Shown: positions 30,843-42,014, numbered from the stretch's first letter. The stretch: DNA of 64,000 bases from Alphaproteobacteria bacterium HGW-Alphaproteobacteria-7 (GCA_002842735.1 PHEB01000003.1:1-64000); one strand, 5' to 3'. The notes: generated by a model from the letters alone, not told the origin. Translations and numbers: made by a program.

Positions 30843-33098
30843 ATGACCGCAATCACCCCCGAAATCGTCGAACAGCACGGCCTTTCGCCGGAAGAATATG
30901 CGCGAGTGCTCAGCGCGCTGGGGCGGGAGCCGAACCTTGTCGAACTCGGCATTTTTTCGGTGATGTGGTCTGAACATTGCAGCTACAAATCGTCGCGCCT
31001 GCATCTGAAGAAACTCCCCACCGAAGCGCCTTGGGTGATCTGCGGGCCGGGTGAAAACGCGGGCGTGATCGACATCGGGGATGGGCCTGATGGACAAAAA
31101 CTGGCGGCGATCTTCAAGATGGAGAGCCACAACCACCCCAGCTACATTGAACCCTATCAGGGCGCGGCGACCGGCGTTGGCGGCATCCTGCGCGATGTTT
31201 TCACCATGGGCGCGCGCCCCATTGCCAATGCCAATGCGCTGCGGTTCGGGCGGCCCGAACATCCCAAGATGAAACATCTGGTGCAGGGCGTGGTCGCGGG
31301 AATCGGCGGATACGGCAACTGCGTCGGCGTGCCGACGGTGGCGGGGGAAACCAATTTCCACCCCGCCTATGATGGCAATATCCTGGTCAACGCGATGACT
31401 GTGGGCGTCGCCAATGCTGACAGGATTTTCTATTCCGCCGCCACCGGGGTCGGCAATCCGATTGTCTATGTCGGTTCCAAGACTGGGCGTGACGGGATTC
31501 ACGGCGCAACCATGGCCAGCGCCGATTTTGGCGACGATACCGAGGCCAAGCGCCCCACGGTGCAGGTTGGCGATCCCTTCACCGAAAAGCTGTTGATCGA
31601 AGCCTGCCTTGAACTGATGGCGACCGATGCGATTGTCGCGATTCAGGATATGGGCGCAGCGGGCCTCACCTCCTCCTCGGTCGAAATGGCCACCAATGGC
31701 AAGGCCGGCATCCGGCTCGACATGAACATGGTGCCGTGCCGCGAAGCGGGCATGACGCCCTATGAAATGATGCTGAGCGAAAGCCAGGAGCGGATGCTCA
31801 TGGTGCTCAAACCCGGCAAGGAACCAATGGCCGAAGCGATCTTCCGCAAGTGGGAGCTTGATTTCGCAGTGATCGGCGAAGTGACCGACACCGGACACAT
31901 GGTGCTGGAATTCAATGGCGAGGTGGTGTGCGACATCCCGCTCGGCCCGCTCGCCGCCGATGCTCCGCTGTATGATCGGCCCTATCTCTCCAAAGAGGAA
32001 TACAAGGTCTGGGCCGGGGTCAAACCGCTCGCCGAGGTGCCGACCAGCGACGATATCACGGCTGACCTGCTGGCGATGATGGCCTCGCCCGATCTCGCGT
32101 CGCGCCGCTGGATTGCCGAGCAATACGATTCGCAGGTGGGCGGCGATACGCTGCAAACCGGCGGCGATGCGGGCGTGGTGCGGGTGCACGGGACGGGAAA
32201 GGCGCTCGCCATCACCACCGATTGCACCCCGCGTTACGTGTTCGCCGATCCCTACGAAGGCGGCAAGCAAGCCATTGCCGAGGCCTATCGCAATCTTTGC
32301 GCGGTAGGCGCAAGGCCGCTGGCGGTGACCAATTGCCTCAATTTCGCCAACCCGCAGCGCCCCGAAATCATGGCGCAGATCGTCCACGCCCTTGAAGGCA
32401 TGGGCGATGCCTGCCGCGCGTTGGATTTCCCGATCGTGAGCGGCAACGTCAGCCTCTACAACGAATCGAAGGCAACCGGCGGCGGCTCTGCGATCCTGCC
32501 CACCCCGGCGATTGGCGGGGTCGGCATCATCAATGATCTGTCAAAGATGATGACGATGCATTTCAAACAGGCGGGCGATGCGATCTATCTGGTCGGGCCG
32601 GAGTTCTGGGCCAAGCCCGATCCGACCCGCTCGCATCTGGGCCAGTCACTATGGCTGCACTTGATCAAGGGCCGCGAGGAAGGCCGCACCCCGCCGACTG
32701 ACCTGACCATCGAACGCAATGCCGGCGCGATCATCCACGAATTGATTGCTGATGGGCTGGTGAACGCGGTGCATGATCTCAGCGATGGCGGTCTGGCGGT
32801 GGCGCTGGCCGAAATGGCGCTGGCGGGCGGGATTGGTGCAGACGCCGATCTGGCAGGCAACCCCGATTACACCCCCGCGCAGTGGTGGTTTGGCGAGGAT
32901 CAGGGCCGCTATCTGGTGACGGTGCCCGATGTCGAAGCGTTGAACGCGGCGCTCGCCAAGGGCACACGCGACGAAGACACCGCGCAGATCGGCTTCCAGC
33001 GCATCGGCACGGTTGGCGGCGATCATGTGCTGGGCGTGCCGCTCAGCGAATTGCGCGCGGCGAACCAGCGGTTTTTTGCAGAATGGATGGACGAATAA
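30843..33098 (+). CDS. purL: phosphoribosylformylglycinamidine synthase subunit PurL
   Basis: A 751-residue FGAM synthase of the short PurL type that works with PurS and PurQ (not in the window) in de novo purine synthesis. The N-terminal region reads [20 protein letters not shown]. The first ATP-binding half has [20 protein letters not shown] and [15 protein letters not shown]. Later blocks are [37 protein letters not shown] and [20 protein letters not shown]. Complete and of normal length. Confidence 0.96.
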   Translation: MTAITPEIVEQHGLSPEEYARVLSALGREPNLVELGIFSVMWSEHCSYKSSRLHLKKLPTEAPWVICGPGENAGVIDIGDGPDGQKLAAIFKMESHNHPSYIEPYQGAATGVGGILRDVFTMGARPIANANALRFGRPEHPKMKHLVQGVVAGIGGYGNCVGVPTVAGETNFHPAYDGNILVNAMTVGVANADRIFYSAATGVGNPIVYVGSKTGRDGIHGATMASADFGDDTEAKRPTVQVGDPFTEKLLIEACLELMATDAIVAIQDMGAAGLTSSSVEMATNGKAGIRLDMNMVPCREAGMTPYEMMLSESQERMLMVLKPGKEPMAEAIFRKWELDFAVIGEVTDTGHMVLEFNGEVVCDIPLGPLAADAPLYDRPYLSKEEYKVWAGVKPLAEVPTSDDITADLLAMMASPDLASRRWIAEQYDSQVGGDTLQTGGDAGVVRVHGTGKALAITTDCTPRYVFADPYEGGKQAIAEAYRNLCAVGARPLAVTNCLNFANPQRPEIMAQIVHALEGMGDACRALDFPIVSGNVSLYNESKATGGGSAILPTPAIGGVGIINDLSKMMTMHFKQAGDAIYLVGPEFWAKPDPTRSHLGQSLWLHLIKGREEGRTPPTDLTIERNAGAIIHELIADGLVNAVHDLSDGGLAVALAEMALAGGIGADADLAGNPDYTPAQWWFGEDQGRYLVTVPDVEALNAALAKGTRDEDTAQIGFQRIGTVGGDHVLGVPLSELRAANQRFFAEWMDE

Positions 33099-33110
33099 GG
33101 TCTGCGCCGC

Positions 33111-33947
33111 TTATGCAGCGACCAATTCAGGCTCGGCCGGTTTGGTGGCGAGCAGGTCATAGGGGTCAATCCCCTCAGCCTGCCAGATGCGGTGACATTC
33201 GCGATATTTGGTCGGCTGCGGTATGCGCAAGCTCGCGCGGACATCCTCTAGCGGGCGGGTCAGCAATTCGCGGATCGGCTGCGCCATCAGCGACGGCGCG
33301 CCCTTGCCAGTGCGATGCGCCTGACGCACGGCCCCAAACACCGGGGCATCGCTGCCCTTCACCATCTTCTTGATATTGGCCGCGCCCGCATAACCGATCA
33401 GCAAGTGCCCTTGGCTGGGTGATTGCCCATGGGTGAACAGCAGCACGCATTGTTCGCCCAAGGCATCGCGACCATAGCCGGTCAGCACGTGGAACAGATC
33501 ATGCGTATCGCGCGAACGGTTGATGAACCATTCGACCAGATCGGGAAATCTGGGCCGCCCGAGCCTTTCGGATTCGGCCACCAGACCCGCCGCAGACAGG
33601 CCTTCGGATTCCATGAAATCGCAATAGGCGTGGGCCAGACTGCCCTTGTCAGTGCGTCGCAACGCCGCATGATCGTCGAGGATTTCAGGCAGGTTCGGTT
33701 CGGTGCTGCGCAGGTGTTCGCCGTGCGGCGACATGGTGAAATCACGCACGCGTTCCATAAACCCGCGCGATGGCAGTGATTCGAAAATCTTGAAGACAAG
33801 GCTGGTGTCTTCCTTGTCCTTGATCAACGCCTGAAAACTGCGCACCGCGCGCAGCGGGCGATATTGCGCCTGCGGGCGATCAGGGTGCCGCAAAACTGTG
33901 CCATCAGCAGCGAACGTATTGCTGTATTTGTCTGAAGATGCGGTCAT
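33111..33947 (-). CDS. coq4: Coq4-family ubiquinone biosynthesis protein
   Basis: A 278-residue protein of the Coq4 family, which organises or takes part in ubiquinone head-group modification on the membrane. The hallmark metal-binding motif is RDTHDLFHVLTGYGRDALGE. Other conserved blocks are MERVRDFTMSPHGEHLRSTE and GAVRQAHRTGKGA. The C-terminus of Coq4 homologues (RIPQPTKYRECHRIW) is present. It converges on purL with a 12-bp gap and its 5' side carries two inverted repeats (33991-34022). Confidence 0.9.
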   Translation of the reverse strand: MTASSDKYSNTFAADGTVLRHPDRPQAQYRPLRAVRSFQALIKDKEDTSLVFKIFESLPSRGFMERVRDFTMSPHGEHLRSTEPNLPEILDDHAALRRTDKGSLAHAYCDFMESEGLSAAGLVAESERLGRPRFPDLVEWFINRSRDTHDLFHVLTGYGRDALGEQCVLLFTHGQSPSQGHLLIGYAGAANIKKMVKGSDAPVFGAVRQAHRTGKGAPSLMAQPIRELLTRPLEDVRASLRIPQPTKYRECHRIWQAEGIDPYDLLATKPAEPELVAA

Positions 33948-33990
33948 TTGCGGTCTGTTCCTGCGGGCCAGTTATTGCGTGCTATCGATA

Positions 33991-34022
33991 CAGACTGCCA
34001 TAGTCTGCTTACATTTGTGTAA
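33991..34022. promoter_or_regulatory. two adjacent inverted repeats upstream of coq4
   Basis: CAGACT-GCCAT-AGTCTG (33991-34007) and TTACA-TTTG-TGTAA (34009-34022) are each perfect inverted repeats, 6-bp and 5-bp arms, placed end to end in an AT-rich promoter-like stretch 44-75 nt before the coq4 start. This layout is typical of a repressor operator, for example of a TetR-type protein, but no regulator gene lies beside it, so the factor is unknown. Confidence 0.45.
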
Positions 34023-34084
34023 ATAGCAGATTCGCGTCCTGTATCAAAACCCTTTTTGCACCCCATGCCAACGCGCAGTTGAAA

Positions 34085-34969
34085 TCAGACCGCCCGCCAG
34101 TCTGAGCGGGGAATGCCGAGCAGGCTCAACACCGCAGTCAAATCACCGCAATCCACCCGGCCATTGGCAGCGCTGCGCGCCTTGGGTTTGGCGCGGTAGG
34201 CAAAGCCGTAGGTCGCGGCCGCGATCAGCGGGATATCATTGGCACCGTCACCGGTGGCCACACTATGCGCACAATCACCCATCGCAGCCAGCTCGTCGCG
34301 CAAGACCGCTGCCTTGACCGCGCTGTCGGTGATCGGGCCAATCAGCCCTCCGGTGAGCTTGCCGCCTTCAACCGCCAATCGGTTGCCCACCACCCGGTCA
34401 AACCCCAGCATTTCCGCGACCGGATCGGCGAAATGGTGAAATCCGCCCGTCACCAGCACCGTTCGCGTGCCAAGCGCCGCCAGCGTTGCCACCAGCGTGG
34501 CCGCACCCGGCGTTGGGGTGATCCGTTCGGCCAAGCACGCGCGAATCGCGCTTTCATCAAGCCCTTCGAGCAAGGCTACCCTTTCCCGCAAGGCTGCCTC
34601 GAAATCGATCTCGCCCTGCATCGCGCGTTCGGTAATCGCGGCGATCTGCGGTTTGATCCCGGCGTAATCGGCCAGTTCATCGATGCATTCCTGCCCGATC
34701 ATGGTCGAATCCATGTCGGAAACGAACAGATGCGGCACCATGATCGGGGCATCGCTTACCAGCATATCGGCAGGCGCAAACACTTGGTCAATCGCGCCCA
34801 GCACCGCCGCCGGGTCGCCGCCATCAAACTGCAATTCCAGCACATTTCCGCCGTCGGCTGGCAATGCCGCGGCGGTGAGCGGCATCCCAGCCTCTGCCAA
34901 TTGCGCAGCCAGCGCATCGAGACGCGTTTCACATTCTTCCGTCTCTGCTATCAGCCGCGCAATGAGCAT
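34085..34969 (-). CDS. serB: phosphoserine phosphatase
   Basis: A 294-residue HAD-family phosphatase removing phosphate from O-phosphoserine in serine synthesis. The N-terminal ~75 residues form an ACT-like part; the catalytic DxDST motif is in HLFVSDMDSTMIGQECIDEL. ITPTPGAATLVATLAALGTR and VTGGFHHFADPVAEMLG follow, with the Lys/Asp part in VATGDGANDIPLIAAATYGF. The ATG at 34969 gives the usual N-terminus (MLIARLIAETE). It shares its start region head-to-head with miaA (see that gene). Confidence 0.93.
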   Translation of the reverse strand: MLIARLIAETEECETRLDALAAQLAEAGMPLTAAALPADGGNVLELQFDGGDPAAVLGAIDQVFAPADMLVSDAPIMVPHLFVSDMDSTMIGQECIDELADYAGIKPQIAAITERAMQGEIDFEAALRERVALLEGLDESAIRACLAERITPTPGAATLVATLAALGTRTVLVTGGFHHFADPVAEMLGFDRVVGNRLAVEGGKLTGGLIGPITDSAVKAAVLRDELAAMGDCAHSVATGDGANDIPLIAAATYGFAYRAKPKARSAANGRVDCGDLTAVLSLLGIPRSDWRAV

Positions 34970-35918
34970 TCTGTCTTCTCCATCAGCACCGGTCGCGCTC
35001 ATCGCAGGGCCGACCGCCAGCGGCAAGAGCGCGATTGCAGTCGCCCTAGCCCATCGTCTCGCACAGGCTGGGCGGCGCGGCGTGGTGATCAACGCCGACA
35101 GCGCGCAGGTCTATGCCGATCTGCGCATCCTGTCCGCCCGCCCCTCCGATGCTGAGATGGAGGGTGTTGAACACCGGCTGTTCGGCGCGTGGGACGGGAC
35201 AGAAGCGTGTTCGGCAGCGGCGTGGGCCGCGCGCGCCAAGTCCGAAATCGAAGATTGCCATGCGGCGGACGCGGTGCCCATTCTGGTTGGCGGCACGGGG
35301 CTTTATCTTAGGGTGCTGCTGGAAGGGATTGCCCCGATCCCGCCGATTGATCCCGATGTGCGTGCGATGGTGCGCGCCCTGCCCGATGATGGCGCTTACA
35401 AACTCCTCCAGATCGAAGATCCGCTGCGCGCTGCCGAACTTGCGCCCGCTGATCGCCAGCGCATCGCCCGCGCGCTGGAGGTCAAGCGTTCGACCGGGGT
35501 AACGCTGGCCGATTGGCAATTGGCCAAGGCGGGCGGGATTGGCGATGATATCGACCTGCACCCACTGGTGCTGATGCCCGATCGCACGTGGCTATATGAA
35601 AGGTGCGACCTGCGGTTCGCGGCGATGTTGCAGGCGGGCGCGGTGGCCGAGGTTGAGGCGTTGCTGGCGCGCGGGCTTGACCCCGATCTGCCGGTGATGC
35701 GCGCCATCGGGGTACCGGAAATTGCCGCATTTCTCGCCGATCAGTTGACCCGCGAAGCGATGATTGCCGCCGGGCAGCAGGCCACCCGCAATTATGCCAA
35801 GCGGCAATTCACCTGGTTCCGGCGGCAAGTACCCGAAGATTGGGCGCGGGCGAATATCGAACATGAATCCGAAACTGTCGATATTGAGACTTATTTTGCA
35901 TCATTATTGCGTAATTAG
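34962..35918 (+). CDS. miaA: tRNA dimethylallyltransferase
   Basis: A 318-residue enzyme adding the dimethylallyl group of DMAPP to A37 of tRNAs reading U-starting codons. The P-loop is GPTASGKS at residues 16-23. VINADSAQVYADLRILSARP, VGGTGLYLRVLLEGIAPIP and QATRNYAKRQFTWFRRQVP are conserved. The ATG at 34962 lies 8 bp inside the oppositely oriented serB start (34969), so the two 5' ends overlap and each promoter must lie inside the other's coding sequence. No downstream ATG keeps the P-loop, so this start is needed. Confidence 0.93.
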   Translation: MSILSSPSAPVALIAGPTASGKSAIAVALAHRLAQAGRRGVVINADSAQVYADLRILSARPSDAEMEGVEHRLFGAWDGTEACSAAAWAARAKSEIEDCHAADAVPILVGGTGLYLRVLLEGIAPIPPIDPDVRAMVRALPDDGAYKLLQIEDPLRAAELAPADRQRIARALEVKRSTGVTLADWQLAKAGGIGDDIDLHPLVLMPDRTWLYERCDLRFAAMLQAGAVAEVEALLARGLDPDLPVMRAIGVPEIAAFLADQLTREAMIAAGQQATRNYAKRQFTWFRRQVPEDWARANIEHESETVDIETYFASLLRN

Positions 35919-35925
35919 TGGTTGA
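35863..35925 (+). CDS. candidate branched-chain-rich leader peptide before ilvB
   Basis: A 20-codon ATG-to-TGA frame (starts 35863) out of frame with miaA and overlapping its last ~19 codons. The peptide MNPKLSILRLILHHYCVISG has 8 branched-chain residues out of 20 and ends 35 nt before a strong terminator hairpin (35961-35990) that precedes ilvB. This arrangement is that of a classical ilv attenuator. Weak points are a poor ribosome site and no obvious antiterminator pairing. Treat as a candidate only. Confidence 0.35.
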   Translation: MNPKLSILRLILHHYCVISG

Positions 35926-35960
35926 CTTATCAGATTGTAACCTATAGCGCCAACTGAAAT

Positions 35961-36001
35961 CGGTCCGGTGCGGTCCCCTGCATCGGGCCGGTTTCTTTGT
36001 T
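35961..36001 (+). terminator. intrinsic terminator / possible attenuator upstream of ilvB
   Basis: CGGTCCGGTGC (35961-35971) pairs with GCATCGGGCCG (35980-35990), 11 bp with two G-U pairs and an 8-nt loop, followed by GTTTCTTTGTT. It lies 43 nt after the miaA stop and 61 nt before the ilvB GTG start. It could simply end miaA transcription or control ilvB read-through. Confidence 0.7.
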
Positions 36002-36051
36002 AAGGCCCCACCCCTCGCCGCTAAATCACGCGCATCGCAATGGAGTTTCCC

Positions 36052-37851
36052 GTGTCTGCCTCGCCAAATTCTGCATCATCGCCGCCCGCCCCCCTCAGCG
36101 GCGCGGCCATTCTGGTGCAGAGCCTTGTCGAACAGGGGGTCGAATTCGTGTTCGGCTATCCGGGCGGCGCGGTGCTGCCGATCTATGATGAACTGTTCGG
36201 CGATGCCCATGGGCCGGGGCATATCCGCCATATCCTTGTCCGGCACGAAGCAGGCGCAGTCCACGCGGCAGAAGGTTACGCCCGCGCCACGGGCAAGCCC
36301 GGCGTAGTACTGGTCACATCCGGCCCCGGCGCGACCAATGCGATCACCGGAATTGCCGATGCGTGGATGGATTCGATCCCGCTGGTGGTGATCACCGGCC
36401 AGGTGCCAACCGCGCTGATCGGCACCGATGCGTTTCAGGAAGCCGACACGGTCGGCATCACCCGCCACTGCACCAAACATAACTATCTGGTCAAAGACCC
36501 GGCTGATCTGGCCGCGACGATCAAGGAAGCGTTCCTGATCGCCACCACTGGCAGGCCCGGCCCGGTGGTGATCGACATTCCCAAGGATGTGCAGATCGCA
36601 GTCCCATCGCAACGGCGTGCCTTGGCGCGGGCGGGCGCGCACCGTTACGCCCCGCAGACCGTCGCTCCGCCCGAACAGATTGTCGAAGCGGTCGAAATGA
36701 TCGCCAAGGCGCAGCGCCCGATTTTCTACACCGGCGGCGGAGTGATCAATTCCGGGCCAGAGGCGAGCGATCTGCTGCGCCAATTGCAGGATATCACCGG
36801 CGCGCCTGTCACCTCGACACTGATGGGCCTTGGCGCGTTTCCCTCGCAGCATCCCGATTGGCTGGGGATGCTGGGGATGCACGGCACGTTTGAAGCCAAT
36901 ATGGCGATGAACAAGTGCGACGTGATGGTGTGCATCGGCGCGCGGTTTGATGATCGCGTGACTGGCAGGCTCGACGCATTCTCGCCCCATTCCAAGAAAA
37001 TCCACATCGATATCGACCGTTCTTCGATCAACAAGACGGTGCCGGTCGACATGGGCATCGTCGGTGATTGCGGCACGGTGCTGGCGCAGATGATCGAGGC
37101 TTGGGGCAAACGTCAGTCGCAGGATCTGGGCGAATGGAAGGCGCGGATTGCAGGCTGGCGCGCGCGCGAATGCCTCGCTTATCCGGAACGTTCAGCCAAG
37201 CACCCCGGCATGATCATGCCGCAAAAGGCGGTTGAGCGGCTCTATGCCCTCACCCACGAACGCGCGCCGATCATCACCACCGAAGTCGGCCAGCATCAGA
37301 TGTGGGCGGCCCAGTATTTCGGGTTTGAAGACCCTAACAAATGGCTCACCAGTGGCGGGCTCGGCACGATGGGTTACGGCCTGCCCGCCGCCATCGGCGC
37401 GCAATTGGGCCACCCCGATGCGCTGGTGATCGATATTGCGGGCGAAGCCAGCATCCAGATGAACATCCAGGAACTCGGCACCGCTTCGCAATACCGCCTG
37501 CCGGTCAAGGTGTTCATCCTCAACAACGAATATATGGGCATGGTTCGCCAGTGGCAGGAACTGACCTATGAAAGCCGCTATTCGAACTCCTATTCCGACA
37601 GCCTGCCCGATTTCGTCCGCCTGGCCGAAGCCTACGGGTGGAAAGGCATCCGCATCCACGATGAAAGCGAGCTGGACGAAGGCATCGCCGCCATGCTGGC
37701 CCATGATGGCCCGGTAGTAGTCGATTGTCTGGTCGCACAGGATGCCAACTGCCTGCCGATGATCCCATCAGGCGCAGCGCATACCGAGATGATGCTGTAT
37801 GGCGACGCGGTTGGCGGCACCATGGATGACGAAGCCAAGGCGCTGGTCTAG
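36052..37851 (+). CDS. ilvB: acetolactate synthase large subunit
   Basis: A ~599-residue ThDP enzyme making acetolactate from pyruvate for valine, leucine and isoleucine. The catalytic Glu lies in [53 protein letters not shown] and [20 protein letters not shown] are conserved. The C-terminal ThDP-binding GDGA-like region is [18 protein letters not shown] prefer the GTG at 36052 because GGAG (36042-36045) lies 6 nt before it; an ATG at 36040 would add 4 residues. It is followed by ilvN after 28 nt. Confidence 0.95.
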   Translation: MSASPNSASSPPAPLSGAAILVQSLVEQGVEFVFGYPGGAVLPIYDELFGDAHGPGHIRHILVRHEAGAVHAAEGYARATGKPGVVLVTSGPGATNAITGIADAWMDSIPLVVITGQVPTALIGTDAFQEADTVGITRHCTKHNYLVKDPADLAATIKEAFLIATTGRPGPVVIDIPKDVQIAVPSQRRALARAGAHRYAPQTVAPPEQIVEAVEMIAKAQRPIFYTGGGVINSGPEASDLLRQLQDITGAPVTSTLMGLGAFPSQHPDWLGMLGMHGTFEANMAMNKCDVMVCIGARFDDRVTGRLDAFSPHSKKIHIDIDRSSINKTVPVDMGIVGDCGTVLAQMIEAWGKRQSQDLGEWKARIAGWRARECLAYPERSAKHPGMIMPQKAVERLYALTHERAPIITTEVGQHQMWAAQYFGFEDPNKWLTSGGLGTMGYGLPAAIGAQLGHPDALVIDIAGEASIQMNIQELGTASQYRLPVKVFILNNEYMGMVRQWQELTYESRYSNSYSDSLPDFVRLAEAYGWKGIRIHDESELDEGIAAMLAHDGPVVVDCLVAQDANCLPMIPSGAAHTEMMLYGDAVGGTMDDEAKALV

Positions 37852-37879
37852 AAGCACCGCTTCAGGGAAAGTTTGTAGC

Positions 37880-38395
37880 ATGAAAATCACCGAAGCAGCC
37901 TCGGAACGCCACGTGCTCGCCGTGATGGTCGATAATGAACCGGGGATCCTTGCCAAGATCACCGGGCTGTTCACGGCGCGCGGGTATAATATCGATAGCC
38001 TGACCGTGGCCGACATTACCGAAGATCACGCCGTCAGCCGCATCACCATCGTCACCAACGGCCCGCCGCAGGTGATCGACCAGATCGAGGCGCAGCTGGA
38101 ACGGCTGGTGCCAGTGCACAAGGTCACTGACCTCACCCAGGCCGGCCCGCATGTCGAGCGCGAGTTGGCGCTAGTCAAGGTGTCAGGCACCGGCGAAAAG
38201 CGGGTCGAGGCGTTGCGGCTGGCCGATATCTTCCGCGCTCGCCCGGTCGATACCACCACCGAAAGCTTCATCTTTGAAATCACCGGCCCGCCCGACAAGA
38301 TTGACAGTTTCATCGGCCTGATGCGCGAGCTGGGGCTGGTCGAAGTCGGCCGCACCGGCGTGGTCGGTATGATGCGCGGAGCCGAAGGGGTTTAG
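37880..38395 (+). CDS. ilvN: acetolactate synthase small (regulatory) subunit
   Basis: A 171-residue ACT-domain subunit that gives feedback inhibition by valine. The N-terminal ACT reads HVLAVMVDNEPGILAKITGL, with FTARGYNIDSLTVA. The second half has LVKVSGTGEKRVEALRLADI and DSFIGLMRELGLVEVGRTGV. It starts 28 nt after ilvB on the same strand. The large gap before ilvC (131 nt) holds a palindromic repeat. Confidence 0.95.
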   Translation: MKITEAASERHVLAVMVDNEPGILAKITGLFTARGYNIDSLTVADITEDHAVSRITIVTNGPPQVIDQIEAQLERLVPVHKVTDLTQAGPHVERELALVKVSGTGEKRVEALRLADIFRARPVDTTTESFIFEITGPPDKIDSFIGLMRELGLVEVGRTGVVGMMRGAEGV

Positions 38396-38415
38396 GCCAG
38401 ACCCACGACATTCCT

Positions 38416-39546
<1,131 letters not shown>

Positions 39547-39616
39547 AAGGCCCAGCGCGGCACATTTGTGTTACATCAGGAATTGGGGTTGAGAATCAAC
39601 AGGAGGCCGATTCCCG

Positions 39617-40279
39617 ATGAAACGCTTTACATTTGCCGCCGCAGCCGCCGCCATCCTCGCCGTTGCAACCGGCGGGATTACGGCTGCGCCCGCGATCTTT
39701 GCGCAGGGCACACCGCAAATGCCCGGCGTGCAAGACGCCTCACGCGTCACCGCGGGCACCTATGCGGTTGACCCTGCGCACACGCTGGTCGGCTGGAATG
39801 TTAGCCATTTCGGCTTCAACGATTATTTCGGCCTGTTCGGCAATGTCACCGGAACGCTAACCATCGATCCGGCCAACATCGAGGCGGCGACATTTGATAT
39901 TGCGATCCCGATTGCCGAAGTGGCTCTCGCCAGTGAGGGCCTCAAGAACCATCTGCTGCGCCCGGGCAAGGATGGCGCTGCGCCCGATTTCTTCGGGGCA
40001 GAACCGGGCATGGCCCAATTCACCTCGACCAAGGTGGTCAAGACCGGCGACGCCTCGGCCAATGTGGTGGGCGATCTGACGATCAACGGCAAAACCGCGC
40101 CGGTCATGCTGGCGGTTGAGTTTGTCGGCGCAGGGGCCAACCCGTTCAACAAGAAAGAAACAGTCGGCTTCCACGCCCGCGCGGTGATGGATCGCACCCA
40201 GTGGGGCATCAATTATGCTGTCCCGCTGGTGGGCAAGGACGTGGAATTGACCATCAGCGCCGCTTTCGAAAAGCAATAA
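39617..40279 (+). CDS. YceI-family periplasmic protein
   Basis: A 220-residue secreted protein. The signal peptide is residues 1-~29 (cleavage near IFAQG). The mature part has the YceI lipocalin-like pattern: YAVDPAHTLVGWNVSHFGFN, FNVTGTLTIDP, IPIAEVALASEGLKNHLL, AQFTSTKVVKTGDASANVVG, and LTINGKTAPVMLAVEF near the end. YceI proteins bind polyisoprenoid lipids in the periplasm. It lies 70 nt after ilvC and need not be co-regulated. Confidence 0.9.
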   Translation: MKRFTFAAAAAAILAVATGGITAAPAIFAQGTPQMPGVQDASRVTAGTYAVDPAHTLVGWNVSHFGFNDYFGLFGNVTGTLTIDPANIEAATFDIAIPIAEVALASEGLKNHLLRPGKDGAAPDFFGAEPGMAQFTSTKVVKTGDASANVVGDLTINGKTAPVMLAVEFVGAGANPFNKKETVGFHARAVMDRTQWGINYAVPLVGKDVELTISAAFEKQ

Positions 40280-40324
40280 GCCCTACTCGACAGCACCCCG
40301 GCAATCGGGCAGTCCATCGCGACG

Positions 40325-41473
40325 ATGCGCCTGTCCGATTGCCACAATATCGATGATTTCCGCAGGCTGGCACAGGCGCGCCTGCCCTTCCCCGTGTTCG
40401 ATTATATCGACGGCGCGGCGGATGATGAATTGACCAAGGCACGCAACACTGCGGCGTTTGATACGGTTGATCTGGTGCCCGATGTGCTGGCGGGTGTTGC
40501 TGAAATCGACACCTCCTGCACCATCCTTGGGCGCAAGTCGCCCTTGCCACTGATGCTGTCGCCCACCGCCGTTCAGCGCGCGTTTCACTGGCAGGGTGAA
40601 GCCGCCGTTGCCAAGGCGGCAGACAAGTTCGGCCTGTGGTTCGGCATTTCCAGCCTCGCCACCCGCAGCATCGAGGAAATCGCCGCGCTGACCAGCGGGC
40701 CGAAGCTGTTCCAGCTCTATGTCCACAAGGACAAGGGCCTGAACACCCACATGATCGAGCGCTGTCAGGCCGCGAAGTTCGATGCGCTGGCACTGACGGT
40801 CGACACCATCGTTTCGGGCAAGCGCGAACGGTGCCTGCGCAGCGGTTTCACCACTCCGCCGCGCTTCACCCCGGCCAGCATCATCAGTTACGCCGCCCGC
40901 CCGCGCTGGACACTGAATTATCTGCTGCGCGAAAAGTTCCGCCTGCCCAACCTTGATACCCATGTGCGCGAGGGCAGCAGCAAGGCGTTGAGCATCGCGG
41001 ATTATTTCAACACCATGCTCGACACCGCAATGGATTGGGACACAGCCGCCGCGATCCGCGAACAATGGGGCGGCACCTTTGTGCTCAAGGGCGTGATGAG
41101 CGCAGGGGATGCACGCCGCGCGGTCGAAATCGGCGCGGATGCGATCATGGTATCGAACCACGGCGGCAGGCAATTGGATGGCAGCCGTGCGCCCTTCGAC
41201 CAACTTCCCGAAATTGTTGACGCCGTGGGCGGCGAGATCGAGATAATCTGCGATGGCGGCATTCGGCGCGGCACCCATGTGATGAAGGCATTGTGCAGCG
41301 GCGCGGGCGCGGCATCGGGGGGTAGGCTCTACCTCTACGCGCTGGCAGCGGCGGGTCAGGAGGGGGTCGAGCGCGCGCTAGGCATCCTCAAGGACGAGAT
41401 CGAGCGCGGGATGCGGTTGATGGGGGTGACGCGGGTGGATCAACTCACCCAGGATCGGCTGCGCCAGCGATAG
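40325..41473 (+). CDS. FMN-dependent alpha-hydroxyacid oxidase/dehydrogenase (LldD/GOX family)
   Basis: A 382-residue TIM-barrel flavoprotein. FPVFDYIDGAADDELTKARN opens the barrel. The FMN/substrate residues are in PTAVQRAFHWQGEAAVAKAA and FQLYVHKDKGLNTHM. The catalytic His is in VSNHGGRQLDGSRAPFDQLP, followed by EIICDGGIRRGTHVMKALCS. It could be an L-lactate dehydrogenase or a glycolate/mandelate-type oxidase; sequence alone does not decide, so no symbol is given. Confidence 0.88.
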   Translation: MRLSDCHNIDDFRRLAQARLPFPVFDYIDGAADDELTKARNTAAFDTVDLVPDVLAGVAEIDTSCTILGRKSPLPLMLSPTAVQRAFHWQGEAAVAKAADKFGLWFGISSLATRSIEEIAALTSGPKLFQLYVHKDKGLNTHMIERCQAAKFDALALTVDTIVSGKRERCLRSGFTTPPRFTPASIISYAARPRWTLNYLLREKFRLPNLDTHVREGSSKALSIADYFNTMLDTAMDWDTAAAIREQWGGTFVLKGVMSAGDARRAVEIGADAIMVSNHGGRQLDGSRAPFDQLPEIVDAVGGEIEIICDGGIRRGTHVMKALCSGAGAASGGRLYLYALAAAGQEGVERALGILKDEIERGMRLMGVTRVDQLTQDRLRQR

Positions 41474-41549
41474 TGCATGGTTGAATGTCATAAATGGGTA
41501 ACGCAAGACGCGCTTTGACGCTGACGCCGTTTCAACAGGGAACCACCCC

Positions 41550-42014
41550 ATGACCAGTCTTGCCGATATTCTGCGCGCCGCACCATTCGCCCTCGCCGTC
41601 ATCACGCTTGGCGCGTGCGGCAGCAATGCCGATCAGCCCGCCAATGATGCCGGTAGCTTTGCCGCGCGGATTGGCAGCGGTGAGGTTGGCCCTGCCCCAA
41701 CCCCCAATCCTGCCGCGACCGTCGCGCCAACCATCGCTACGCCAATGCCCGGAGCGGTCCCCGGCCCATTTGCTCCTGGCACGCTGACCGATCCTGCCTC
41801 GGCCAATTGCGGCGCAAACCTGATGGGGCCGTTCATTGGCAAGCTCGCCGATCAACCGACGCGGGTGGAGATCATCACCGCGCTGGGCCGCAACGACAAT
41901 CTGCGCTTTGTCCCGTTTGGCAGCATTGGCACCGTCAACCCCGATCCCACAAATCCGCGACTTTCGATCATGCTCGATGCACAGAACATCATCCGCGATG
42001 CGCGCTGCGGGTAA
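41550..42014 (+). CDS. lipoprotein with I78-like peptidase-inhibitor domain
   Basis: A 154-residue protein. A lipobox LGAC (Cys23) follows a short signal peptide, so it is lipid-anchored. Residues ~30-75 are a Pro/Ala/Thr-rich linker. The C-terminal ~75 residues carry CGANLMGPFIGKLADQPTRV, DNLRFVPFGSIGTVNPDPT, RLSIMLDAQNIIRDARCG, the pattern of I78 peptidase inhibitors, with the two Cys at the same ends. The role would be protection from proteases in the envelope, by family analogy. The upstream and downstream genes are unrelated. Confidence 0.75.
   Translation: MTSLADILRAAPFALAVITLGACGSNADQPANDAGSFAARIGSGEVGPAPTPNPAATVAPTIATPMPGAVPGPFAPGTLTDPASANCGANLMGPFIGKLADQPTRVEIITALGRNDNLRFVPFGSIGTVNPDPTNPRLSIMLDAQNIIRDARCG

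Noticed and set aside
30816..32387. 523-codon reverse-strand open frame opposite purL
   Set aside because: Antisense shadow of purL; no start signal or family resemblance.
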